A stretch of 64,000 nucleotides of DNA. Source: JBNLBT01 sp050303435 (lineage in GTDB: Bacteria > Pseudomonadota > Gammaproteobacteria > Xanthomonadales > Marinicellaceae). The translations under genes were made by a program, and so were the position numbers. The notes beneath the pieces are model-generated. The model saw only the letters and a list, made by a program, of their open reading frames with translations. It searched no databases and was not told the origin of the DNA. The stretch is from the NCBI GenBank assembly GCA_050303435.1, contig JBNLBT010000001.1, forward strand, positions 62,001 to 126,000, written 5' to 3'. Below are positions 1-6,526 of this stretch, piece by piece (position 1 is the stretch's first letter; each line of letters opens with the position of its first letter).

Positions 1-721
1 TGGAGGTGATGATGGTCAGCGGCGTGCGCAGTTCGTGGCTGACATCGGCGTTGAATTCCTTGTCGCGGATCACGTAATTGGTCAAACGCTCGGCGTAGTC
101 ATCCAGCGCCTGCGCCAGTTTGCCCACTTCGTCGTCGGGAAAATGCGTGGACAGAATGTCCGGGTGGATGTTGTTGCCCAGGTTGCCAACTCTGGAAGCC
201 AGTTCACTCAAGGGCTTCAGGGCTTTGCGTGACACCACCAGGGCCAGCAGATAGGCAATGATCAAAAACAGCACGAACACGCCGGCCAGGATCAGGTAAA
301 CAAAGTTGTTTTCCCGACTGATGTGGCTGATGTCGTATTTCACGTAGCCCCAGATCGGGCTGTCCTGGTATTGATGTTTTTTGTTCACCGCCACCTTGTA
401 AATTTTGCCGTCTTCCTCGACTTCGTGCACGCCGTCGCTGAGATCGGCGTAATGCAGGGGCAATTGCAGGGGCAGTTTTTCCGGGGTGGTCAACAAACCG
501 GTGACGTTTTTGGAGATCGGTTCACCGATGGTTTTCTCCGGGTCGTTGGCCAGACGCTGCATGTAATCGTCCAGGTCTTCCTTGATGGTTTGGCCGATCA
601 GGTTGGTTTGCAAGTGTTCGCGAATGGACAGCGCAGTGACTGCAAACAATGTGGTGAGTAATGTACTGAATGCCAGAAAGGCAATGATGATTCGATTTTT
701 TAAGCTATTCCGAAACTTCAT
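1..721 (-). CDS. Sensor histidine kinase, C-terminal part outside the window
   Basis: Membrane sensor kinase of a two-component pair. The readable 240 residues start at the ATG complementary to 719-721. They show a first membrane helix at about residues 9-31, a periplasmic sensor region to about residue 135, a second helix at about 138-162, a HAMP-like linker, and the start of the dimerisation/phosphoacceptor domain with the H-box SHELRTPLTII; the phosphorylated residue should be His229. The ATPase domain lies beyond base 1, so the gene is partial only because of the window edge. Its start overlaps the end of the upstream response regulator by 17 bp, so the two genes are translationally coupled. 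The architecture is that of an EnvZ/PhoQ-like classical kinase. The stimulus cannot be inferred. Confidence 0.9.
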   Translation of the reverse strand, partial: MKFRNSLKNRIIIAFLAFSTLLTTLFAVTALSIREHLQTNLIGQTIKEDLDDYMQRLANDPEKTIGEPISKNVTGLLTTPEKLPLQLPLHYADLSDGVHEVEEDGKIYKVAVNKKHQYQDSPIWGYVKYDISHISRENNFVYLILAGVFVLFLIIAYLLALVVSRKALKPLSELASRVGNLGNNIHPDILSTHFPDDEVGKLAQALDDYAERLTNYVIRDKEFNADVSHELRTPLTIITS

Positions 722-1391
722 TCGGGTCCTTGATGTAATATCCGATGCCGTGACGTGTATAAATTAGCTGAGAATCGAAGGGTTTGTCAATGATCGATCG
801 CAATGAGTGTATGTGCACCCTGAGTGAATCGCTGTCCGGCATTTCTTCGCCCCACACCTTGATCTCGAGTTCTTCGCGTGGCACCACGTAGGGACTGGAT
901 TCCAGCAGAATCTGCAACAGCTTCAAGCCGGTGGGATTCATCTTGATTTCCTTGCCCGCGCGTTTCACTGTCAGGCTGTCCAGATTGTATTCCAGATCGG
1001 CCACCTTGAGCACGCGCTTGAGGGAGTTTTTCGAGCGGTTGCCCAGCACCGTGATGCGGGCTTCCAGTTCCTGCAGGGCGAACGGTTTGACCATGTAGTC
1101 GTCGGCGCCGTATTCAAAACCTTCCAGTTTTTGCTCCAGCGTGTCGCGCGCAGTGAGCATGATCACGGGGGTGGATTTATTGGCTTCCTTGCGCAATTTC
1201 TTGCACAAATCCAGACCGTCCAGACCCGGCAGCATCAGATCGAGCACGATCACATCAAAGTCATTGGTCACCGCCAAATGCAGGCCGGTGATGCCGTCGC
1301 CGGCGTAATCAACAATGTGACTGCGGTCTTCAAGGTAGTCTACGATGTTGGCCGCAATGTCGGTGTTGTCCTCGACGACAAGAATTTTCAT
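705..1391 (-). CDS. OmpR/PhoP-type DNA-binding response regulator
   Basis: Two-component response regulator of 228 residues with an N-terminal receiver domain (MKILVVEDN; acidic pair near residues 7-8, phosphoacceptor Asp51 in VLDLMLPG, conserved Lys in the MVKPF motif) and a C-terminal winged-helix DNA-binding domain ending in RHGIGYYI. I chose the ATG at 1391. A longer reading frame to 1451 would add a non-conserved stretch that runs through a terminator hairpin and does not resemble the family. It is the first gene of the pair with the kinase, which overlaps its end. An intrinsic terminator lies only about 20 bases upstream of the start codon, so expression may be attenuated. Confidence 0.93.
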   Translation of the reverse strand: MKILVVEDNTDIAANIVDYLEDRSHIVDYAGDGITGLHLAVTNDFDVIVLDLMLPGLDGLDLCKKLRKEANKSTPVIMLTARDTLEQKLEGFEYGADDYMVKPFALQELEARITVLGNRSKNSLKRVLKVADLEYNLDSLTVKRAGKEIKMNPTGLKLLQILLESSPYVVPREELEIKVWGEEMPDSDSLRVHIHSLRSIIDKPFDSQLIYTRHGIGYYIKDPNEVSE

Positions 1392-1409
1392 GTTCACTCC
1401 CGGTGGTCT

Positions 1410-1449
1410 AAAAAAAAAGCCCAAGATGCACTTTGCTGACATCTTGGGC
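1410..1449 (-). terminator. Intrinsic terminator in the leader of the response-regulator operon
   Basis: Read on the minus strand, a perfect 10-bp stem (GCCCAAGATG at 1440-1449, its complement at 1419-1428, 11-base loop) is followed directly by nine T residues (A's at 1410-1418 on the plus strand). No minus-strand gene lies upstream for it to terminate, because the next gene (exosortase) is divergent. The hairpin therefore sits inside the 5' leader of the response regulator, ending about 18 bases before its ATG. Either it attenuates the operon or it blocks antisense read-through. Confidence 0.8.
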
Positions 1450-1457
1450 ATATTAGA

Positions 1458-1463
1458 ATTATA
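1458..1463 (-). promoter_or_regulatory. Candidate -10 element for the two-component operon
   Basis: A perfect TATAAT occurs on the minus strand just upstream of the leader terminator. No convincing -35 hexamer is seen 16-18 bases upstream, so an activator (possibly the response regulator itself) may be needed. If used, transcription would start within a few bases of the hairpin. The rest of the 1392-1748 gap is AT-rich and holds no recognisable gene. Confidence 0.4.
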
Positions 1464-1748
1464 GATGCCCTATATTTGTTTCTCTTTTCGCTTAGGAGAA
1501 CTTTATGATGGATGCGAAAATTTTACTAATGTTTCTGTTAACTAAATGTTAAACGAATCTTAAATGTTTATTAACCCCGGCGGCCAAACTGTGGCGCAAC
1601 AGGTGCATCGTGGCCGCGCAATTGTGGGCCACGACCGATGGCATTCATCTGCAGGTCGGCTCAGCTGCGAGCCGTGCGTCCGGGGATGCTGTGCTGCTGC
1701 GTTGATTGTGCTAGAATGTGGCGATTTTTATACGGACGTTTGCGTGCC

Positions 1749-2306
1749 ATGCTTCGATTCACAGTGATATTTGTTGTGCTTTTGCTCACCTTGTTCTTTC
1801 TGGAGCTGCTGGAGCCTGTGCGCCAGGCGGTGGTTTTACCGTTCACATCATTGATTGCCCAGTTCAGTTCGTGGATTGTACAGATTTTTGATCCATCGGT
1901 GATTGCCGACGGCGATCAACTGCGCAGCGTCAAAGGGCACGCCATCCAGATTGCGCCCGGATGCAACGGGGTGGAAGCCCTGATCATTCTGTTTTCTGCT
2001 TTGGTGGCATTTCCAGCGCCCTGGCTGTACAAACTCAAAGGCATGATCTACGGGTTCATCGCCATTCAACTGCTCAACACGGTGCGCATCATTTCACTGT
2101 TCTATCTGTTGCAGTGGAACCGCGTGTGGTTCGATTGGTTCCATTTGTATTTGTGGCAAGCCCTGATCATTCTGGATGCGTTGATCGTGTGGCTGGTGTG
2201 GCTGCATTATATGCCCAAGAAGAATGGCGGTGACGGCGACGACAACGACGCAGGTGGTGTCGATGACAAAACCACGGCTCCGGATGCGCCACTGGATGCG
2301 GCTTGA
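1749..2306 (+). CDS. xrtH: Exosortase H (IPTL-CTERM sorting enzyme), solo
   Basis: Polytopic membrane protein of 185 residues with the exosortase/archaeosortase signature. Cys72 is in PGCNGVEA, Arg113 in LLNTVRI and His132 in the WFHLYLW segment; these are the expected catalytic trio on the outer face of membrane helices. The short length and a single compact hydrophobic core fit the XrtH class, which is known to process proteins with an IPTL C-terminal signal, rather than the long EpsH-type enzymes. No polysaccharide locus surrounds it, which is normal for this class. One plausible substrate is encoded at 42153-43064. Start choice: ATG 1749 gives a clean first membrane helix; an in-frame ATG at 1716 is possible but overlaps a TAGAAT that could be a -10. 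The last 25 residues are acidic and probably cytoplasmic. Confidence 0.85.
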   Translation: MLRFTVIFVVLLLTLFFLELLEPVRQAVVLPFTSLIAQFSSWIVQIFDPSVIADGDQLRSVKGHAIQIAPGCNGVEALIILFSALVAFPAPWLYKLKGMIYGFIAIQLLNTVRIISLFYLLQWNRVWFDWFHLYLWQALIILDALIVWLVWLHYMPKKNGGDGDDNDAGGVDDKTTAPDAPLDAA

Positions 2307-2349
2307 ATTATTTAAGCAGTAAAACGGCGCCAACGCACCCGGTGGGATC

Positions 2350-2619
2350 TCAGCCGCTGATCTGATCCTGCATGGCCTGGACCAGGTTATTGACGGCTTG
2401 TTCCAATGCGCCGTCAATGGCGTCCTTTTCCCGAATCAGTGCTTCGGCCTGAAGTGCTTCCTGATACACCGGCATCACCCCGTAACTGCCGGAAGATCCA
2501 GTGATCTTGTGCACCACGGTGTACAGTTGTTGCAAATCTCCGCTTTGCAGGGTTTTTTGGATGGTCGCAATTTTTTCTTCAAACGAAGCCATGTAATCGT
2601 TCAACAGGTCATTAAACAT
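2350..2619 (-). CDS. Stand-alone Hpt (histidine phosphotransfer) domain protein
   Basis: Small 89-residue, all-helical protein with the Hpt motif around His37 (VHKITGSSGSYG). In Hpt domains this histidine receives and passes on a phosphoryl group between receiver domains in a phosphorelay. There is no kinase domain in the same protein. The nearby two-component pair is on the same strand, 1 kb downstream and beyond the divergent exosortase gene, and the kinase part visible there is a classical, not hybrid, type, so the partner is probably elsewhere. The gene lies downstream of the OmpA-like gene, same strand, 164 bp away, after a strong hairpin. Confidence 0.85.
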   Translation of the reverse strand: MFNDLLNDYMASFEEKIATIQKTLQSGDLQQLYTVVHKITGSSGSYGVMPVYQEALQAEALIREKDAIDGALEQAVNNLVQAMQDQISG

Positions 2620-2747
2620 GGGTCAATCCTGGTCGGTTGTTGATCCGGGCGCCTGGCCGCGGGCCTTGTGCGCTCCATTATGAACAATTCGGCGGCATTT
2701 TGCGAGCACCGCAGGGCGCGGTGCGCCGATTGCTGCAGCAGACCATG

Positions 2748-2777
2748 GCGACGGGGCCTGCTTCAAGGCCCCGTCGC
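2748..2777. other. Strong GC-rich hairpin between the OmpA-like and Hpt genes
   Basis: A perfect 12-bp stem (GCGACGGGGCCT, loop of six bases, exact complement) lies seven bases past the stop codon of the OmpA-like gene. There is no T-run on either side, so it is not a classical intrinsic terminator. It may stabilise the 3' end of the upstream message or cause pausing. A second smaller stem (GCACCGC/GCGGTGC, 2706-2724) follows it in the transcript. Confidence 0.55.
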
Positions 2778-2783
2778 GGCTGT

Positions 2784-5063
2784 TCAGTCAATCACGCTGA
2801 TCACCACCTGCGCGCTGTCCTCAAAGACGCCATCGCTGATGGTGTAGCTGAAGTATTCTGTGCCCCTGAAATTCGCTGCAGGGGTGTAGGTCAGATCGCC
2901 ATTGGCTGTAAAGCTGATTTCACCCACTATGCCATCGGCCTGCACCGCAATCACTTGCAGGGCGTCGCCGTCCGGATCGCTGTCGTTGATCAGCAGATTG
3001 ATGTGCAATGGCATGTTGCGCCAGGCCGGGTAGTAATCGTCCACGGCCACCGGCGGTTGGTTGTCATCCTGCACCGTGATCAGCACAAAGGCGCTGGCTT
3101 CGGCGCCGTCGGCATCGCGAATGGTGTAGGCGAAGCTGTCGCGACCGGTGAAGCCGGCGTCGGCCTGATAGTCCACGCTTTGATCGGCATTCAGTGTGGC
3201 ACTGCCGTGTTCCGGGGTGCCGATAGAGACCACTGTCAGCACGCCGCCATCGGGGTCGCTGTCATTGGCCAGCACATCGATTTTGATCACCTGGCTGCCA
3301 AAGGCAATGCCTTCATCGTTGACCGCCACGGGCGCGGCGTTGCTGACCGTCACGGTGACCGTTGCGGTGGCCTGGGCTTGCCCGTCGTCGATGGTGTAGG
3401 TGAAGGTGTCGGTGCCGATGAAATCGGTGGCCGGGGTGTAGGTGATGGCGGTGCCGTTGTTGATCGCGGTGCCGTTTTGCGCCGGGCTGACCGCAACAAT
3501 CAGCAATTCATCGTTCTCATCGGCATCGCTGTCATTGGCCAACACATCGATCAGCACCGCGCTGGCGTTGCGACCCACCGCAACGGCGTCGTCGTTGGCC
3601 ACCGGCGCGCTGTTGAGAAATTGCATTTCACCCAGGGTGATGGTTTCACTGGTTTCACTGAAACGGTAGGCGTCGACCTCGCGTTTGTGCTGCGCCGGGT
3701 TGCGCAAGGCACGCGCAATCCAGCCGGCCGGCGCCTTGACTTTGCGCTTCACCCACTTCATCGGCACTTCGCTGTGCTGCACGGTGTTTTCCTCATAGGA
3801 TTCTTCGATGCTGAGGAAGTTGATCACCACGCGGCGGTTTTTTTCCATGTCCGGTCCGCGGTTGTCGTACAGCGGTTCGCTTTCGCCTTTCCAGCTGGTG
3901 TGGATTGATTGCGCGTCCACGCCGTGTTCAACCAGGTAGTCGCGGGTGCGATTGGCGCGCCGTTTGGAAAGATCCATGTTGTACGCCTCGGTGCCCAGCC
4001 AGCAGGTGTGACCTATCACTTGAATCGGGCTGGCCAACTGGCTGGCCTTGAGATCGTTCACCAGTTGCTGCAGATGCTCTACGGCGTCCGGTCGCAGGCG
4101 ATCGGAATCCAGGTCGAAGAAGGCCATGGACGACAAATCGACTTCGTTCTGCACCAGCGTGCGTCCGCCTTTAAGCAATTGCTGGCGGCGTTCTTCGTCC
4201 ACCACTTCAACCTGTTCAATCACGGTGGAAGGGGCGTGCGACTGGCCAAAATCATAGCGATAGACCAGTTGCGCGCGGGCGTCGCTGTCGTCCGTTTCAA
4301 AGTCGCCGGATTTGTGCAGACTCTCCAGCGACAGCGCAATGGAGTGGGGTGAATTGCTGAAGTATTTTTCCAGTTGCACGGAACCGGTCCACTGCTGTGA
4401 ATCGTAATCGCCGCGTTCCAGATCCAGACCGGCCGTCAGTCTCAGCAGCTGGGCATCAAAATAACGGCCCAACCGCGCGCCCAGGCCATAGTCATAGGCC
4501 TGTTCGTACCACAGCGTGGTGGTGGTGATGGTGCGGTCCTGGATGAAGTCAACGCCGTTCAGTGTGCCTGTGATGGTGTCGCTGACCGACTCGGTCACGC
4601 GGTCGATCAGTTGCTCATTGCTGAGGGCGGTTGACAGGTTGAAATTCCAGAAGCTGTTGTTGCGCTCGCTGCCAAAGCCGAGGGACATTTTGCTGTGGTC
4701 GTTGCGTCCGCGATCCAGGGCCAGAAAAGCTTTCCATACGCGGATGTCGGCGTTTTCATCGAGCAAATCTGCGCGACTGTCCGCGCCACTCAGCCAATGG
4801 CGATTGAGCTTGATGCCGCCGCGGTCGTCCGACAGCCACACTTCGCCGATCCAGTTGCGGTCCCAGTCGTTGTTGAACGATTTGAAAAATTCGCCCAGCA
4901 CATCGCCGTCGTTGTCGATGCCCAGGCCCAGGCGGGTGTCGCTGCCGGCGTAATGGTAGCTGATTTGATCCTCGCTGCCGCTGATGTGGCCGCCAGACTG
5001 TTGTGCCTGCACCGGGTGCAGCCACACGCCGAGCAGACCGAACATTAAAATCCGATTTCTCAT
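2784..5063 (-). CDS. OmpA-like outer-membrane protein with three tandem Ig-type repeats
   Basis: Secreted protein of 759 residues with a signal peptide (MRNRILMFGLLG..VQAQ). Residues about 27-272 are rich in alternating aromatic/polar strands and look like an outer-membrane beta-barrel. Residues about 305-418 form an OmpA-C-like domain (FFDLDSDRLRPDA; YNMDLSKRRANRTRDYL; NRRVVINF). From about 480 to the end are three roughly 90-residue cadherin/VCBS-type repeats, each with a DVLANDSD or LINDSDPDGD motif and a TFTYTI-like end. The Asp expected in GHTD, which contacts diaminopimelate in OmpA domains, is Cys here (GHTC, codon 4002-4004); the conserved Arg is kept. Start is the ATG at 5063; an in-frame TTG nine bases earlier is less likely. 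It follows the ECF sigma/DUF3379 genes on the same strand and may belong to their regulon. Confidence 0.8.
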   Translation of the reverse strand: MRNRILMFGLLGVWLHPVQAQQSGGHISGSEDQISYHYAGSDTRLGLGIDNDGDVLGEFFKSFNNDWDRNWIGEVWLSDDRGGIKLNRHWLSGADSRADLLDENADIRVWKAFLALDRGRNDHSKMSLGFGSERNNSFWNFNLSTALSNEQLIDRVTESVSDTITGTLNGVDFIQDRTITTTTLWYEQAYDYGLGARLGRYFDAQLLRLTAGLDLERGDYDSQQWTGSVQLEKYFSNSPHSIALSLESLHKSGDFETDDSDARAQLVYRYDFGQSHAPSTVIEQVEVVDEERRQQLLKGGRTLVQNEVDLSSMAFFDLDSDRLRPDAVEHLQQLVNDLKASQLASPIQVIGHTCWLGTEAYNMDLSKRRANRTRDYLVEHGVDAQSIHTSWKGESEPLYDNRGPDMEKNRRVVINFLSIEESYEENTVQHSEVPMKWVKRKVKAPAGWIARALRNPAQHKREVDAYRFSETSETITLGEMQFLNSAPVANDDAVAVGRNASAVLIDVLANDSDADENDELLIVAVSPAQNGTAINNGTAITYTPATDFIGTDTFTYTIDDGQAQATATVTVTVSNAAPVAVNDEGIAFGSQVIKIDVLANDSDPDGGVLTVVSIGTPEHGSATLNADQSVDYQADAGFTGRDSFAYTIRDADGAEASAFVLITVQDDNQPPVAVDDYYPAWRNMPLHINLLINDSDPDGDALQVIAVQADGIVGEISFTANGDLTYTPAANFRGTEYFSYTISDGVFEDSAQVVISVID

Positions 5064-5114
5064 GATGTGCAATGGTGGTTTAAAAAGCGGTTATTTTAAC
5101 AGCCGCACCCATGG

Positions 5115-5137
5115 GCGGCAACGACAATTGTTGCCGC
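5115..5137. other. Small hairpin downstream of the DUF3379 gene
   Basis: GCGGCAAC and GTTGCCGC form an 8-bp stem around a 7-base loop, between the stop of the DUF3379 gene and the start of the OmpA-like gene. It has no T-run. It could be a weak terminator or a processing site. Confidence 0.3.
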
Positions 5138-5160
5138 TTGGCCGGGCTCTTGCAGCGGCA

Positions 5161-5865
5161 TCAGGGGTCGCTTATCGGCTTGATCGAAGTGCGCAGGTTG
5201 CTTTGCAATTGCGCCATTTCCTGGTGTGGCCGGCCAATGATCGCGGCCGAGCCCTTGGCCAGGGCAATCACCCGTCCACTGTGGTCACGCAGGTTCAATT
5301 CCAGGTTTTCATCCAGCTCGGTGTTGGGCATATATAAAATGGTGAAGGGCTGATTTTCTTCGTTCAGCATCACCATGCGAATGCCTTGTCCATTGGGTGT
5401 GGCGCACATTTTCATGAAACGAATGCGCCCAATCTGGTCGCTGACCTCGCTGCCGACTTCGGCGAACACACGTTTCACCTCTTGCATGGGGATTTCTTCC
5501 TCATTCATGTACACCACCGGATCCATCATCAGCGCGCGACTGACAAAATCCTCCACCGCGCTGGGGCGGTTCTGCCACCAGATGAACGACGACAGGGCCA
5601 CGGAAAACAGCACGCTGGCGGCCAACGCCCAGACCACGCGGCGACGTTGTTTTTGCAGGCGCTTGTTGCACTGTTTGAATACAATGGCGTCTTTGTAGCG
5701 GCCCGGCACCGGGATGTTCACGGCGTGCTGCAGGATGCGTTCCATGTGCATGGCCTGCCGGTGCGCGGCGCGTGCCCGCGCGTCGTTGCGGCAGGCGTCC
5801 TGAAACGCCGCGTCCTGTGAATGCGGATCGGCATCAAGTATTTTTTTGAATTCAAAATAATTCAT
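5161..5865 (-). CDS. DUF3379-family membrane protein, probable anti-sigma partner
   Basis: Protein of 234 residues. A soluble N-terminal part rich in His, Arg and Ala (residues 1-75) has the appearance of a cytoplasmic sigma-binding region, followed by one membrane helix at about 78-97 and a C-terminal domain of about 135 residues outside the membrane. This matches the DUF3379 family, which typically sits next to an ECF sigma factor. Its start overlaps the sigma gene by four bases (ATGA), which is typical of sigma/anti-sigma pairs. That it inhibits the sigma factor is inferred from layout, not shown by a known zinc-binding anti-sigma motif. Confidence 0.75.
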   Translation of the reverse strand: MNYFEFKKILDADPHSQDAAFQDACRNDARARAAHRQAMHMERILQHAVNIPVPGRYKDAIVFKQCNKRLQKQRRRVVWALAASVLFSVALSSFIWWQNRPSAVEDFVSRALMMDPVVYMNEEEIPMQEVKRVFAEVGSEVSDQIGRIRFMKMCATPNGQGIRMVMLNEENQPFTILYMPNTELDENLELNLRDHSGRVIALAKGSAAIIGRPHQEMAQLQSNLRTSIKPISDP

Positions 5866-6377
5866 GCTTTGTTTCCGATCGTGCTGCTGCGGCTGAGCTG
5901 TTTCCTGACTTGCGCCCGGGCGCGAAACAGCTGGGTCATCACCGCGCTTTTGCTGATGTTCAACTGATCGGCGATTTCCTCACAGGAAAATCCGCCGATG
6001 ATCTGCAACAACAACGGTTCGGCGTATTTGCGCTCCAGTTTCATCATGGCCTGGCGTGTCAAATCTATTTCCATCCATTCATCGGGTGTTTTGTGCCCGG
6101 CGTCGGGTGGCTCGACCTCGAGCGCATCCAGGCTGCTGATGGGCGGTTCCTTGCGTTCAAACTGGCGTGCGAATTCACGGCGCAGAATGGTGAACACCCA
6201 GCTTTTGGCGGCGTTCGGGTCTTTCAGTGAGCCGATCGCCTTCCAGGCCCGCAAATAGGTTTCCTGCACCAGGTCGCGGGCCAGGTGTTCCTGTTTGCAC
6301 AGCCAGAATGCAAAGCGGTACAAATCGTCGTAGTACTGACCGAGCAAGGCGTCAAACTGTCGTTCTTTCAGTTGCAT
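5862..6377 (-). CDS. ECF-family RNA polymerase sigma factor
   Basis: Protein of 171 residues with the two ECF regions: region 2 (LVQETYLRAWKAIGSL, about residues 40-56, for -10 recognition and core binding) and region 4 (CEEIADQLNISKSAVMTQL, about 131-149, a helix-turn-helix for the -35). The ATG at 6377 gives the standard start, about 20 residues before region 2; longer in-frame starts add non-homologous sequence. The overlap with the downstream DUF3379 gene suggests stoichiometric expression. The gene is divergent from oligopeptidase B with 149 bp between starts. Target genes are not known; the OmpA-like gene downstream is a candidate. Confidence 0.9.
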   Translation of the reverse strand: MQLKERQFDALLGQYYDDLYRFAFWLCKQEHLARDLVQETYLRAWKAIGSLKDPNAAKSWVFTILRREFARQFERKEPPISSLDALEVEPPDAGHKTPDEWMEIDLTRQAMMKLERKYAEPLLLQIIGGFSCEEIADQLNISKSAVMTQLFRARAQVRKQLSRSSTIGNKA

Positions 6378-6466
6378 GACTGTATGGACCTGTGCGCTGT
6401 GAAAATGCTTGCAAAAACATGCCGGCGACTGGCTTTGGCGCGGCGCGGCGGTGGCGTCGTCGAAAC

Positions 6467-6495
6467 TTGATGTCTGCCCGCGAAGCTGGCATAAT
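6467..6495 (+). promoter_or_regulatory. Sigma70-type promoter of the oligopeptidase B gene
   Basis: TTGATG (6467-6472) and CATAAT (6490-6495) are separated by exactly 17 bases, and the predicted start lies about 25 bases before the ATG at 6527. The match is 4 of 6 and 5 of 6 to consensus. Confidence 0.6.
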
Positions 6496-6526
6496 CCGGG
6501 CACTTTAAGATCACCGTGGAAAGCCC

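Noticed and set aside
2748..2777. Hairpin considered as an intrinsic terminator
   Set aside because: The stem is perfect but no T-run follows on either strand, so it is listed only as a hairpin.
2637..3908. 423-residue open frame on the plus strand opposite the OmpA-like gene
   Set aside because: Antisense of the repeat region; its repeats mirror the Ig repeats of the real gene.
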